Source of the DNA: Todiramphus chloris collaris
Lineage: Eukaryota > Chordata > Aves > Coraciiformes > Alcedinidae
Assembly: GCA_025345505.1 (NCBI GenBank)
Contig: JANVCC010000064.1
Location: 5,339,927-5,403,926 of the forward strand
Direction: 5' to 3'
Length of the DNA: 64,000 nt
The notes under the pieces were generated by a model. That model saw nothing but the letters and a program-made list of their open reading frames with translations, made no database searches and was not told the origin of the DNA. Positions 26,690 through 39,800 of the stretch are shown piece after piece; within the stretch, counting starts at the first letter, position 1, and each line of letters begins with the position of its first letter. Both the position numbers and the translations under genes were made by a program.

Positions 26690-27710
26690 AGTGTATTTTT
26701 CCCTTTCATAGTAAACACTCATTTATGCAGGAGTGAAAACAATGTGGTAAGTGAAATGACAAGACTTTAACTTATATTTCTGGCTATATCCCAGGGGTGA
26801 AGAGAGAAAGGGTGTTGCAAAAGCCCAGACTCAAATGTTCCAGGAAAAGCAAGCTAAGTGGTAAATCTGCTTCCTATTAGAAATAAAATACTTTACAACT
26901 AATGCATGACTCCACTAGATGTTCTGAAGGGCTGCAGGCAGCAGCTGCTAGTTGCACATTACAGCATTTTGACTAAATTAGCCAGAAAGACAGAACCTAC
27001 TTATAACACTTCTGTAACCCTTATGCCCCACACTTAAATCAGCATAGAGTGAAGCAGGTGACAGTGTCAGGAGGACAATATATCCCAAGTCACAGAGATT
27101 CCCAGAGCTTAAAATCACATATTTTACTTCATACTGGAAAGGATAGTCTATACCATAGCTTTTACATCCAGTAGTAGCCAGGGGGCTCTTTTCTAGTAAA
27201 AGGGGAGTCTCCAACTGCCTGGAGTTCTGGACTAGTGGAGGTAAAGTTTGAGTGCAGCTGTCCAGAGCTGTGAGAAAAAACTGGCAGGGTTGACATGCTT
27301 AGAACAGCTCCATCATTCTTCCAGGTGATGCATTGGCTTACAGCTGAGTGAAGCTACAGAAGCAGCTATTCACCCCTCTCTGGCCCCTGAGACTGTGTTC
27401 TTCTGGAGGGGAAGCAGTTCCTAGAGGCAAAAACAGAGCTGGAGCCCCAGATCAGTCATCCACAGCTGTATAGACCAAAGTTTCACTCAAAGGGAGCACA
27501 GCAGTGATTCTGCTTGTAACCTGCAGATGTTTTGCTCTCAATGGAGCTCCCTTTTTTCTTCCCCCCTGGCAAATGTATCAAACAAACCATCTTTTAAAGA
27601 AACTCAGAGGATATTTTTGTCATGCAGTGCTTGCTTGTGATTTCACCAAGAAGTTTTAACTCCCTTTAGGGCACTGATAGCAGAGCAGACAGCTTTTAAA
27701 AAACCAGGAG
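26690..27710. other. Convergent intergenic spacer
   Basis: About 1 kb between the poly(A) signal of the unnamed gene and that of BTG4 on the opposite strand. I see no exon, RNA gene or recognisable repeat in it. Confidence 0.5.
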
Positions 27711-27714
27711 CACA

Positions 27715-27720
27715 TTTATT
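27715..27720 (-). terminator. Poly(A) signal of BTG4 (AATAAA on minus strand)
   Basis: TTTATT on the plus strand reads AATAAA on the minus strand, 220 bases past the BTG4 stop. No other gene ends nearby on this strand. Confidence 0.6.
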
Positions 27721-27939
27721 GATATATGCATTTCCTTTTTGACGTACAAGTAGGGTCTCACATGAATTTTCAATCTTATATTAACATGAATAAAACATTT
27801 AAAAGGTTATATAATAAAACCCCAAAGTTTCAGATGTACAAAGTAAGACAGATTAGACAGTAAGTGCTTCGTTCGATGGTGCCTTCACCCCACACCATAG
27901 CTGAGTGTTGAAGAGCCTGCAAGGGGTGCAGGCACAGGT

Positions 27940-29543
27940 CTAGCGCTTGGTATTGATCCAGTGGTACCTATCGACACGCGGTCCTGCGAAAGCAGCCGTT
28001 GGCCTGTAGACTTTGTAACCCCTGTGCTGGGCATAGTATGAGCCATCAGTCAGATAGGTCTTCCTATGAAGATACTGGGACCAGGGCTGTATGGGTGCCT
28101 TGCAGTAGTCACTGAACTGAACAGCAAAAAAATGAGATAGTGTTAAAAGGTGTTGGGGAAATACAGGAGAAGAATCTGGCCCTCAGGCAAGTTTAGTGCA
28201 TTCCTTCATGACATAACCTAGAGAGCAGATGCAAGGTCTTACTGAAAGCCACGAATCATTAGCACATGCTTACCTGGTAGACACTGTTAGGATTGCTGAC
28301 AGTAGGGATAGCTTTTGGCTCCTTGCTGAAGCTCTCCTCATCCGAAGAGACGCCAGAATGATAGTCTAGAGCTGCTCTGTCAACAGCATAGCTGATCTGC
28401 TGAGGAAGCTCTGGGTTCTCCTCTCCTTCGAAGTGAGCAATTGTGAAGGGCCGGTTCTTCTCACCGTATCTGCAAGTGATGGTATTTGTATAACACAGCT
28501 CTGCGCCAGCAGCACGGACATCTGGTGTTAGCCAGCTTGCAACACGAAGCAACTACACCCCCAGACACTAAGCCTCTAGTAACAGGCTCAGAGTTGATCA
28601 CCTGTACAGGGCATTGGGCAGGTGCCAGGCACAGCTTCTCAACCCACCTGCAACACACCTCAAACGGATCAACCCACAGTGTCATCTCTTTGGGCAAACC
28701 AAGCTTATTGAAGTCCACATGACTCTCCACACATGCTTGCTCCAGCAGTGGATCTCTTGTCTGATGTTTGTTTATCCTTATACACCTAGGTAAGACCAAA
28801 GGGCAGCTGGGTTTAAGATTTCACTGCAGCTTTGCAAGTTCTGCTCGTACAGAGGGATGCTCAAGTTCACTACTTTCTCAACACATTTAGCCTGTTGATG
28901 CACATTCTCACAGCCCCAACCAGCAAATCAGCCTAACAAGCTGATTTATAAACCCTAACTAGGCTTTATTTTGTTTTAAGTTACCTATGAAGTGATTTTC
29001 TTAAGAGAATTAAAAGCAGTTACAATTCCACAAGTCATTTTAAGACAACCTGAATCCAGCATCCAGGTCAAGAAATCAGAGGGCTTCTTAAGACACTTTG
29101 TACATATTGTCCTAGGATTTCCACCTCAGCACTCTAGTTGTACCTACACAGGCACACACTGTAAAACCACTCAAAACTGGTGCATCTTTACCAGTTAAAG
29201 ACACTTGCTCCCTCAAGCCTGGGGGACAGCTAAGTCATTCTCTTTCAACTTAGCATCACTTATTTCCAATTTAAGGGCTCCAGGCACAAAAAGGGTACTC
29301 CTTGCACCCTGAATGTCATGCAAAAGATCTATTCTCCACCCCCCTCCACTTCTACTAGGGGTCCTCTTACCTGAAGGCTTGTCCTTTGGATGGATTGTCC
29401 AAGTACCAGTGATTCTTATACTTTTCAAACAGTATTGTCGTCAGCTTAGCTGCAAATTTCTCCATTTTATGCTTGCTCAGCTTGTCTTCCTTTTTCACTA
29501 GCCTTGTGATGAAGAAGACTGTGGCAGCAATTTCATCTTTCAT
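27940..29543 (-). CDS. BTG4: BTG4, BTG/TOB family anti-proliferation factor
   Basis: Four minus-strand coding exons: 29371-29543, 28648-28785, 28274-28469 and 27940-28116. They join in phase to 227 codons, close to the human length (about 223, recalled). The protein starts [16 protein letters not shown] and carries both BTG boxes. Box A is around the [18 protein letters not shown] exon junction, and box B ([20 protein letters not shown]) spans exons 2-3. The tail is less conserved and ends WINTKR. From family knowledge, BTG4 binds the CNOT7/CNOT8 deadenylases through the BTG domain and licenses maternal mRNA clearance in the oocyte-to-embryo transition. The gene is convergent with the unnamed 26-exon gene and divergent from the mir-34b/c pair. 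Non-coding 5' exons are not resolved. Confidence 0.95.
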
Positions 29544-32500
29544 TTTAAATTGAAGTGCACAAGGTGCTTTAGCTGTTGGATAGTCATCAGTAGAGATGAG
29601 ACACTACACTAGAGAGATTTAATAACATTAAAGTACTATCAGGTTCCAAGGACAGATACTGCAAAACCTGCATAAGCCATGACAGATAGAGCCAAGATAA
29701 GACCAACTGCCAAACAACTGATAAATTTAGCTCTGGGTATTGAAACCAATTTAATGCATTACTAGAAGGCACTCACACTAAGCGAGTTCACCAAGTATAT
29801 AAAAAAAAAGTTTAAAATACAGTGCTCACTATACACAACATATACACTACAGTCAACAACCAGCAATTCTTACAATTCCATAGTTCTTTTGTACACAACA
29901 AAGAGAACATTACCTTCTCAGCCCAGAGTTGGGGAAAACCTGAGATATGCTTTATAAACAGCTGCCAATAGCTACCAAAGACACAGGTCTAATGCTGCAA
30001 GAGCCTAGACCCTTCATAGAGAGGAAGGAGGAAAAACCAGCACCCAAACCATCCCTCACTCTTCCTTGACTACAGCTTACTTGGGCTTTATATAGAAGAG
30101 GGCATCATGTGGCTTTGAGGAATGTAATAATATTCAGGTGTGCATTGTTAGACTAACTAACTTACTGGTTTCAAACCTGTTTCAAATCTACTTGGTTTTA
30201 TTCCAGTATCAGCTCCTTCTTTTAAGATATATGTAATTGACTCAGTACTGTATTCTGCTGTGTCCGTCAATCTCATAAACATCTATGAAATATTTAAGTG
30301 AAATATTCACCATGAGAAAAATAGTACTAAGCTTATTAATTAATTATTAACATTGCACTTGACTGCTTCTATCAGACTCTCTACAACAGTTCCTTTCCTG
30401 ATGACAGAAGCCCTCACATTTGGTATTCTTTATTTTGAAAAGTGCACGAGTCTGTTTATCATGACATTAAACCTCTTAGTGATCCATACAAATGTTCCCT
30501 TTACTAGTACAGATTTATTTGATTTTTAAGGCGTTTCATGCAGAGTGTGAATGGCTCTGTTAAAGAGTTTGTGCACAAGCAGTTTCTCAAATGTGAGTGC
30601 TTCATTGTTTGAAACTGCAGGCAATAATTAGCTGGGGCACGTACAGAGAATAGCTGATGTGTTCTTTTTTCCCTTTGCTGTCTCAGGAAGTTGTACCTCC
30701 AGCGGCAGATACCAGGAACTGTCAAGACAAAAGAACAAATTAAGGTAAAAAGAGCTGAGTATTTAAACTGGCTCTTAATTTGACTGTAGATGTTGTAGCC
30801 AAGCAGTTCAAGTGCTTACGTTTTAGTCTTGTGAATAGATTGTGACACAAGACAGGGGACAAGAAAAATAAAGCGTGAAGGCACAAATGTACAGAAGTGC
30901 ACACCTCTGCAGAACTGTGCCCTAAACCATTCATTGCTGGCTATTTCTGAATTCCTTTTCTCCTCCGCTCACACAGTTAGTTTCTTGCTCTATACAGTTT
31001 CTTTCTGCACCACAAAATAAAAACAAACAAACAAAACCCAAAAGACTTACCAAGGCTTTTAGTAGAGACTCTGGTTTTAAGGAATGAGTAATAAACTACA
31101 CAAAAGTCTTTTTCTTTTTCTCACATATCAAAATACTTCCTTAACAAATGGGGACCTTCCAATAACCACATAAATGAAAGAGGAATCGAAGTCTGAGACA
31201 GATAGTGAATCTTCAGAGAAAAGTATTCAGCAGTGCCAGGAGCTCAGCTTTTAATAGAGTACACGAGTGTTACGACCTCAAGAGCATCCTTATCACGTGC
31301 TCTGCACTACACTTAGTTGGTCCTGGTGACACGTAAGGATTTTGTTCCATCCACAAGCCATGAGTCACTCCTTCCCTTTCACATATAGCATAAGAGGGCA
31401 GCGGTAGCCTGTCCTATGGCTTTTGGAGAATGATGTAGGACAACAGGAAACCACTGCTACGTGTTGCCAGGAAGAATTTCCACGCAATGTTTATTAGGAG
31501 TTGGTTGGCCTCTTTCTATGAAGCCTGTGAAGATTGTTACTCGCTGCTGACTGTCTGCATCCGGCACACCAAAATTAGCTCTGAGCAACAGATGAGCTTT
31601 CTGGAACAGGCAAATGGGATTGGCAGCCTAAGGCTTCCATTGTATTCTACAGATTAAACTTGCTTTAAAGATATCAGGCAACTGGTGGGTCTCTTTCTGG
31701 TCTGAGGGATTCCCTTGTAAACACTGAAGACCGAGTTCACAGCCACAACGGTTTCTCTTTCTTTTCCAACATCTGTGGCATGGTGGCATGGCAAAAGAGA
31801 AAATATTAACAATTGACTCGAAACTTTTGATCACACAGATTCTGCTACAGACTGCAGCTGAACTGTGGAAGAAGTGGGCACTATAAATAGGAGGGGTTTG
31901 CTTCTCATTTTAAGAGAGAACCCATTGATGAGGGGTTACACAAGTGGATACAGCTAGATACAGATCTCCTATAAGTAGATCTTCACAGACTCATTCTTCA
32001 CTCACTGTATGCCCAGTAGTGGATTGTCAGCTCTCTGCACAGCACTGGAACAACCCGCAGTCCTGGGATGGAATGTCTTGTAACATTCTAACCCTGCAGG
32101 ATTTCCTCAGAGCTCTGCCAGAGCTATGCATTCCTGGAAAGCACTCCAGCATCCTCAGCTAGCCACTCCCAAGGTCACTCATATTACTCCCCCAAGTGAA
32201 GATGCTTGCTTCATAAAGTACCTTAAATATCTAACGATTTTTCTAATGTTTCCATCTTTTCCTCAGCACATGCCAAGCTAGTCTGGATCAGTGAGACACA
32301 CAGCTGATGGGACTTTGAACTGTTTCCTGCCTTCCTTCTTTCTCCAACTTGTCCAGGCAGGCCCTGCGAGCTAGGAAATTCTGTGACAAGAGAGTGAAGT
32401 GACTCGATTCCACAAAGGACAATCAAAGAGAAGCCTGAAGCTCTACAACACCTCCTTTTGCTGAGCTACTTGTTCCCATAGTTAACATATAAAATGCAAG

Positions 32501-35500
32501 TCAACAGTAAACAAACTCTTCACCTGAGAAACCAGATTGCAGCGGGGCAGTCAGTCATCCAACAAGGCGCTGTTTCTTGGATGTTAGGAGGCAAAATCCA
32601 AACCAAGCTGCACACATTACAACCACACACAGGAAGACTGAAGCAAAATTCTTGGCAATTCATCCAGTTGGCTCTAATTATTAAGGCTGTCAATGGTACA
32701 GAAGTACAATTATGTGAACTTTTTATCTTTTTTTTTAACATCATGCAGGGTTTCGTAAGTATTTTTGTTAACGGTGCAGAAACCAGAATAGCAGAGAGTG
32801 TTTCTGGCTTCCCATTTCAGTGACAAGGAAAACTAGCTCTTTTAATTAGGTAGATTGACCGAACTCACATCCTTCATAGTGCTGACAGTTGTCACTGACT
32901 TGAAGAACAAGTAGCCCTGGCTATTCTATGTGGATAATAAGCAGCTAAGAAACGAAATGTCAAAATGTGGACATCCTGTGTGAGATCTGTTTAGCAACAG
33001 TTGACAAATTGTGCTCTCACTCATTCCCAGGTGCATCCAGACAGAAACTGTTAGCACCCCAGCAGATTTTGCAAACCCCATGATGAATAGCCAAGTATTC
33101 TGACTGAGAGGATGCATGAGAGAAGTGAGTAGGCATTTGTGCCTTTTGTTAAATTGTGGTGTTGGGTTTTAATCCTTACTAGGAAGAGGAAAGAAAAAAA
33201 CCCAAACCACTAAAAACCACTGCATGGACATTCATGGCACTGATACAGAATTCACTGAAATCAATGGAAATCTGTCCAAAGACTCCAGTGGGATTCAGAT
33301 CAGGCCCCTAACTCAGCACAAGCATTCTTAGCCAGATTAAATTACAGGTCTCCTGGGCCACCAGGCAAGTCTAGGCATGAACTACAAAGAGAAAGAGTCA
33401 GACACAGTTTCTCTAGTAACTGCAGGCCAAAGCCAGAGCAAACACCGCTTCCCTAAATACGCTACTGGCAAGAGTCACCCCTGCAGAATATTTTTGCAGT
33501 TTTCTTGCTTTAAAGGATTGAGTACATGGAACTAAGAAAACAAATTGCAGCTTGCTAGTAGCAATCTTCCTCCTACAAGCCATTTGATTTTTGTGGATGA
33601 CGGATGACAGACAATTTCTCCAGGTAAGCAGCTGCAGTTCAAAACTATTGATCTAAAAATCAGTAAACCAGAGTTATTTTCATAGGGAAAAATATACTAA
33701 ATGACAATCTTCTTAGAGAAAAGCACTTTGCATTTTCTTTGTCAGGCTATTTACTGTCCTGATCTTATTCAGATGTATCATGTAATAGCATTGTACTAAC
33801 AATCTTAGTGCTGCATGAATGCAGCACCAATTTAATTGACTATGCCATTAGGGTGGAGAGCAGAAGAAACCTTGTATCTGGATGTTAAAACATTACACTT
33901 ATAGGAATATAAAATATCAGAATTGGGAAAAGATTAAATTTGCTTGAAGAAGACCTTAAGTGTTTGAGCACCACGTACTGCTATAATTTCAGATCATCAG
34001 ACTTCAGTGACTTAAGCAATAACATAAACTTTTTAAAAGGAACAGACTGCTGCTGGTCTAACACGTTCTAAAATTAAATAGCAAAGGAAAGACTGCAAAG
34101 CTACCTGGGTTTATTTTCTGCAGTTTAAGAGCTACAGCTGCAGCCTTGTAAATTTTTCTGCTAATGCAGTCAAGTGTTGCTTACTTCTGTCAGTTCCTTC
34201 TTCCTCCCTGCTTTCAGAAATGACAAGAGATTTGAGCCATCCGGCTGGACACAGTTTACCTTATAGAGGCACACGGTTCTCAAAGAGGGTGGGATGCCCA
34301 GGAATTTCTAAAGGACAAGCCTTTCAAAAGCATTTCAGGTCAATTATATACACCAAATCACTAGACACTCTTCAAAGTCTTATTCTTACAGTGCTCGTGG
34401 GCCACATCACCAGCTGAGAATCGCATCTTGCCACCGCTGCCAACGTAGCAGGGAGGACTATGTTGTTTTTCTCTTGCAGCTCCTCCTTCAATGCCAAAAG
34501 GGGCAATGTGGACCAAGGAGCAAAGAACACCTTTTGTGGGAACAGTCAGCATTGGGCTAATCCATACAAGCTTATCTATCTGCCCTCTGCCCCTCCAAAC
34601 AAGTGGTAGCAGGATGGGGTAGTGTTGGCACTGATTCTGAGGAAGGAAAAAGCAAAGGATTACTTAGAGAAACAAGACCTGAAAAGCACAGGAGTGAGAG
34701 CACTGCAGCAAGCTGAACAGGACAAGAACAAGCACACAGAAAGGGCTGCCTTGGCCCCCAAGAAATAGGGACAGAGGTGGTGTGGGTCACAGTTGGGTGA
34801 AGATGTGCAGCATGGGCCTCCCACTGCAGCTGGGTGCCAGGAGCACGAGACGTTCATTCTTCTGAGCTGTTAGTCTGTCTGTTTTGGGGCCTCCTTCTAC
34901 AGCATCTAGACTCCTGGTGTGAATAAAACCAGGCTGAAGCTCCAGATCCAGGTATCAGCCTGGAGGCATATGCCTGGGCTGCCACATGTGACACTAAAGC
35001 CCGGGTCACCTCTGGCACTCATGGCACTACCTGTAGCCATCTGTCCACGGGAGAAGGGCAGAATCCATGCATGCTCCATATTGACTTTGCCCATGGAAAC
35101 CTCTTTTGTAACAAAGCTTCCTATAGCAAGAGCCATCTGCATGTCTCAAAGCAACAGTCCAGTCTCCATACACAAGCCCCAGCGGAGTGACCATGACGAC
35201 AGAGTGTACACAAAGGTTACAGGCGTGGGGCTGACCCACAGCCCAGGCTGGGGACACTCTGACCCAGGAGATCCACAAGAGATAAGGCACCCAGGGGCCT
35301 CCTAAGGGACCATCCCCAGAGGCTTCTCTGCCAGGGAAAGGCTGTTGGGTGCTCAGTGGATAGGGTGCTGTGCTAGCCATGGGAAGGGGAAGGAAATGAA
35401 GAGTGAAGAAGATAGATGTTTTTTCCTTTCCATTAACTCTTTTTAAGCATTTTATTACAAACGCAGTCCTAATCAGGGTTATTACAAGGTAAGCTTCTTG

Positions 35501-35948
35501 AGGGTAAGTCCTGAATTCTTTTTATGCATTTTATCATTTTCTCTTGGGCCAAATTTACAACTGTATTTGCACTTCAAGCTTTGAATGCAGCTACCACTTA
35601 GTCCCCATTCATGCAGCAAGAACTGCATGCCCAGGCTTTTCTTAGTTCTTATTTTCATCGTGCTGTGTATAACAATTTAAATTTTATTTCATGCTTTGTC
35701 TTTGCACTCCTCAAATGATCTTTGTGATGCATTCACTGCAATGTTTGTTTCTTAAAAACAACTCATTTTTGATATGAAGACTCTGGATTTAGCAGGATAA
35801 CACTAAGGGTGATATAAGCAATGTTTGCCATTATTGTCAATCGCTTGTTGTTATAAGAGCATTTGGGGAGATAGAGTATGTTAATATAATTTTTAGAAGT
35901 GCTTTCTTTTTCACTAGGTTTGAACACCATGACCCCATCACAAGAGCA
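29544..35948. other. Intergenic region between BTG4 and mir-34b
   Basis: About 6.4 kb with no coding exon I can support. By synteny with human it should hold the 5' non-coding part of BTG4 and the promoter and upstream exons of the mir-34b/c primary transcript, but I cannot place them. A short exon-like segment near 30692-30744 has a good acceptor and a GT, with no recognisable product. CpG content looks low near BTG4. Confidence 0.5.
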
Positions 35949-36032
35949 GTGCTTGGTTTGTAGGCAGTGTAGTTAGCTGATTGTATCCGTTGCGTCACAA
36001 TCACTAACTTCACTGCCATCAAAACAAGGCAC
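35949..36032 (+). ncRNA. MIR34B: mir-34b precursor hairpin
   Basis: This 84-base stretch folds into a hairpin with paired ends GTGCTTGGTTT and AAAACAAGGCAC. The 5' arm carries TAGGCAGTGTAGTTAGCTGA (mature about 35961-35983, seed AGGCAGU or GGCAGUG depending on the 5' end). The 3' arm carries CAATCACTAACTTCACTGCC (35998-36019), the miR-34b-3p type. miR-34 family members are p53-responsive and act in multiciliogenesis and spermatogenesis (family knowledge). The position, in a pair between BTG4 and LAYN, matches the vertebrate mir-34b/c locus. Confidence 0.97.
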
Positions 36033-36165
36033 AGGATTCCCTGCTACAACCTCAGCACAGAGAACTGCACTACAAGATTTCCTTGTGGCATTTTTATTCC
36101 TAATGCAAAATTATTCATAATTTTTATTTATTATATATAACATTTAGTCATTTACAGCTGTATTT

Positions 36166-36425
36166 AGAATCATAGAATTGTCAGGGTTGGAAGGGACCTT
36201 AAAGCTCATCCAGTTCCAACCCCCCTGCCATGGGCAGGGACCCTTCCCACTAGAGCAGGTTGCTCACAGCCCCATCCAACCTGGCCTGAAACACTTCCAA
36301 GGATGGGGCTTCCACCACCTCTCGGGGCAACCTGTGCCAGTGTCTCACCACCCTCCTGGGGAAGAAATTCTTCCTAATGTCCAACCTGAATCCACCTCCC
36401 TCTAGTTTTAACCCATCCCCTCCAG
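36166..36425 (-). mobile_element. CR1 LINE 3'-end fragment, antisense, between mir-34b and mir-34c
   Basis: The run starts AGAATCATAGAAT, continues GGTTGGAAGGGACCTTAAAG and CCACCACCTCTCGGGGCAACCTGTGCCAG, and ends near CCCATCCCCTCCAGTCTAG. This is the reverse complement of an avian CR1 3' terminus, so the element lies on the minus strand and is 5'-truncated to about 260 bp. Confidence 0.92.
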
Positions 36426-36790
36426 TCTAGAATTTCATCTGTCCGACAGAAGTGTATGGTATATGTTGTCAATACCAAGTGAAATCTTACTTCTTGAAGC
36501 TGGTGCTAAAATCTTTCCTGGAGCAAGAATGCTGTCATGTTTAAATTCTTTAGCCACATGGAGAATTATTCTATACTTAATTGTTCATGCAGCAAGCTTG
36601 GACTAGAATTTTTTTGTTTGCACCCTTCAGTTTATCTGTCAGGTACTGGGAAAATAATTTTCACGACCACTTTGCTCAGCAGTCAAGATTTGAGAAAAGA
36701 ATAGTGCCAGAACCTGCCCTGTGAGGGTTTTACAAACAAAATCCCAGTCTTCATCAACACAGAAGTTGAAAGGGAGCTGTCTCTTACAGC

Positions 36791-36868
36791 AGCCTCGTTA
36801 CTAGGCAGTGTAGTTAGCTGATTGCCAAAAGTAACAATCACTAGCCACACAGCCAGGTAAAAAGGTTT
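36791..36868 (+). ncRNA. MIR34C: mir-34c precursor hairpin
   Basis: The mature 5' arm AGGCAGTGTAGTTAGCTGAT (positions 36803-36825, ending TGC) equals vertebrate miR-34c-5p. The 3' arm AATCACTAGCCACACAGCCA (36836-36857) is the miR-34c-3p type. The flanks GTTACT and AGGTAAAAAGG close the hairpin. It lies about 760 bases after mir-34b on the same strand, so both probably come from one primary transcript. Confidence 0.97.
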
Positions 36869-39800
36869 GGAAGATATCTCGACGGAAATCAGATGCACAG
36901 GAATTTTGACAACAGAAGCATGTAACAGACAGGCAAGACAGTGAAATAAAACAGATGAAACCTACTGGATTGCCTTTCACACGTGCAAGAGACATCAGTG
37001 TATCTGTCACGCTAATCTAACCGCACCTTACTGTGCAATACGCTTCATTCACGATTGGTTTTAATCCGGGACACTAAAAAGCATGAGAACAAATGGAAAG
37101 GTTTTTTTTCTTCCCCAAATTTCAAGACATCAGCTCCTGTTCTGATTGTGTGTGTCTCAGCCTCACACTTACCTAAGACTACTCTTTTCACATTTACCTA
37201 GATTTACTCTTGCTGAATAAATAAAATGAAGGCCCGTGGCAGCAGAAATTTCCTGTTCCTAGAGAAGCCCGAGTGAAAATGGCCTGAGGGCACATGAAAT
37301 GAGGTGTACAATATGGTCAGCCTTCTGCTCTGCCATATTTACAGCGACGGGCAGTGCATCCCTCCCTGTGCCGCTGGGGCCAGGCTCCGCGGGCACGTCC
37401 GTGCTGCTGTGACCCCTCTCAGATGGCTTCACACCTTCACTGAAGTCCTCCCTCCTGGCACACAGACGCCTTTGGTGGCAGGAAGAAGGGAAGGGCCCCA
37501 GGTACCTACTGCAGCAGGTGGCAGTGACAGGGACATGGAAGTGGCACGGGCAGCATCAGGGTCCTGCCGTCCTCTTGCATCTGTGTGGCCACAGGGCAGG
37601 AGCAGACAGGGACACATCCTCATGTGGCACCATGGGGACAGAGAGAAGAACTGCTTTTCAGGGCCCACAGCTTTCTACAAGTCAGTATCTGAAGCACTGC
37701 GTGCCGCCAGCTTGCTAAACCTTTGTCGCCTAGGTTGCTGGGAGGAATTAACTCTCTGGAGGACAGAAGAGCCACAGCCACACTGTGCGTGGCTGAGGTA
37801 TTTCAGCTAATACCAGCTGTCTTGGGGTCCAGACGTTGGGATCACCAGCTTTCTGAGCAGCCCCAAAAGGACCTGATGGTTCAGTTGCCCTCTGTGAAGG
37901 ATGGTGGTAGAAGGAGCATTAGCTCATTTGCCTCTTGTTTGTCTTATTCAGAAAGTAAGAAACTAGTGAGAGAGACTCCTGAAAGCTCAAAGCATGAAAA
38001 AAAAAAAAGCTAAAGGCAAAGAAAAATATCTTCAGCAGGTAAGAACCACTGATCCCAACTCTTTTTTTCATAAATATTCCCATTCCCTATGTGTCATTTG
38101 GTGGGATAGTGGAACTTCCAAAATCATATGATGACCAGTAACGAAAACTGCCTGGGCCTGGCCCACTGTGTGGTTTGAGTGATGCAGCCCGTTTCTTGAT
38201 GGTAAGCTTCAACTTACTCCCCGTTGGGTCTTGCTGGCTTGGGGCACGGCTGAAAGTAGGAGGCTGTGTCCTTAATTTCTTCACAGTAAGCACATAATGT
38301 CTGTTCTGATTTAGTACCTAAAAGTAGCCAGCTGAGAGTGCCCAGATTGAAAAGTGGATAATCTTAGAGGGGAAAAAGCCCCAGTGTTGCCGGCACTTTC
38401 ACACACAAAATCCTGGCATGGAGACACCAAAGCACAGATCAAAGACTGAATTTATTTCTTAGTTATTGATAGATCTTCTGCATTAGCCTGTGCCCAGCAG
38501 GCAGTGCCAGGAGTTCATCGAGTGAGAGATGCGGGAAATCTGGTAGTGGGCAGGTATTAAGTTGGCTTCCATAGAAAAGCTGCTGCCTCAGCCTGTCACT
38601 CAGGGACGGGTTTATGTGGCATGTCTGGAGAGCTATACATCAAGAACTGCTGGACCAAGCCAATTCAAATTCTGTAGAAACTACTTAGCTGCAGAACAAA
38701 CTGTAGATTTCAGCACACCGTATCCAAAGGGAGTTTATAGATGATGCTTTCTTCCCAAAGGAAGGCGGAGCTGGGAAAGCGTAGTGCCTTTCAGGCTGGA
38801 TCCTGCAGGACTGTCCAGAGCCTTCTGACTTAGTGCAGTTTTACAAAACCTAACATCAGTCTGGCAGGCAACTGCCCTCTCAGCACTTCTGTTGATGGCT
38901 CCTGTAGTCTGAAACCAGTGGGTTGGATCAATAAAATGTAGCATTCTCTGAGTTATATATAATCATGTTTATGCAGTGACTAAAGCATCACACCGGCCCT
39001 GAAGAAAAGCAAGGTAAGTGACCCAGGATCCAAATCACTGAGGTTCACCTCCTGCAAAACGGTGGGATTGGATCAAGTGTTTAGACCTTGGGGTTTCTCC
39101 TGCTGCTTGGCCGAGATGAAGAAGCTGCAGACAACAGTTGTGCTTGCTGCTGAGACTCTGACAGAAACTTCTACTGAAGGCCCTGTTAAGCTAACTGGTG
39201 AATTAGTGTTCCCCATCTACACCACGAAGACAATTATAATGGCAACTAAGGCAGCTAGTATTAAATACTGTAACAACATCTTCGGCCCAACTCTGTAATT
39301 ACCCACTTTTTCCCTTCATTGTAGTGAAACATTCCACAACTTTACTGAAAAGTCTGTAGCCTGGGTTTGGGAAGCAGGCCAGATACGAGCAATCTGCAAG
39401 AGGTGCAGAAAGGTGCTGAGGTCTGCAAGTCTTTCCTGCAAGTCAGCAATCCCTCCTTTCCAATTAATAATTTCAGAATGCATCTCATCCATTATCATCA
39501 ATTAGCCATCTTTCTGAACTCTGGCTGCAGCTAGCAACGGTTCCCCGAGCCTTCTGCTCATGTTTTTAAAACACAGGAACAATAGATTACGGCAAGAAGG
39601 TTTTGCAGTTTTTTGGCATCTGGCAGCCATAAAGATGACAGATTCATTTCTACGAGTAAATTACTTTATACAACTACAGGACATGCTATAAGACTCACAT
39701 AAGTCTAAAAAAATTAAAATTAATGCGTAGGCTGAAATAAGAATAATGTTCACATTCTTATCAGCCACAGGTGTCATTTACTGTCCAAATCCAGATTTCA

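Noticed and set aside
30692-30744. Exon-like segment with a good acceptor (TTTGCTGTCTCAG) and GTAAAA donor
   Set aside because: One frame is open (YLQRQIPGTVKTKEQIK), but it matches nothing I know. It could be a non-coding exon of the mir-34 primary transcript or chance.
34906-35380. Overlapping plus and minus frames of 117-128 codons
   Set aside because: Both strands are open over the same bases, with no domain, splice support or recognisable homology.
36178-36405. 75-codon plus-strand frame between the two miRNAs
   Set aside because: It lies wholly within an antisense CR1 3' fragment and has no protein features.
38087-38293. Minus-strand frame ending SSTIPPND-T-stop
   Set aside because: It looks moderately protein-like, but I could not match it to a family or find a partner exon, and it lies in the HOATZ interval on the wrong strand.
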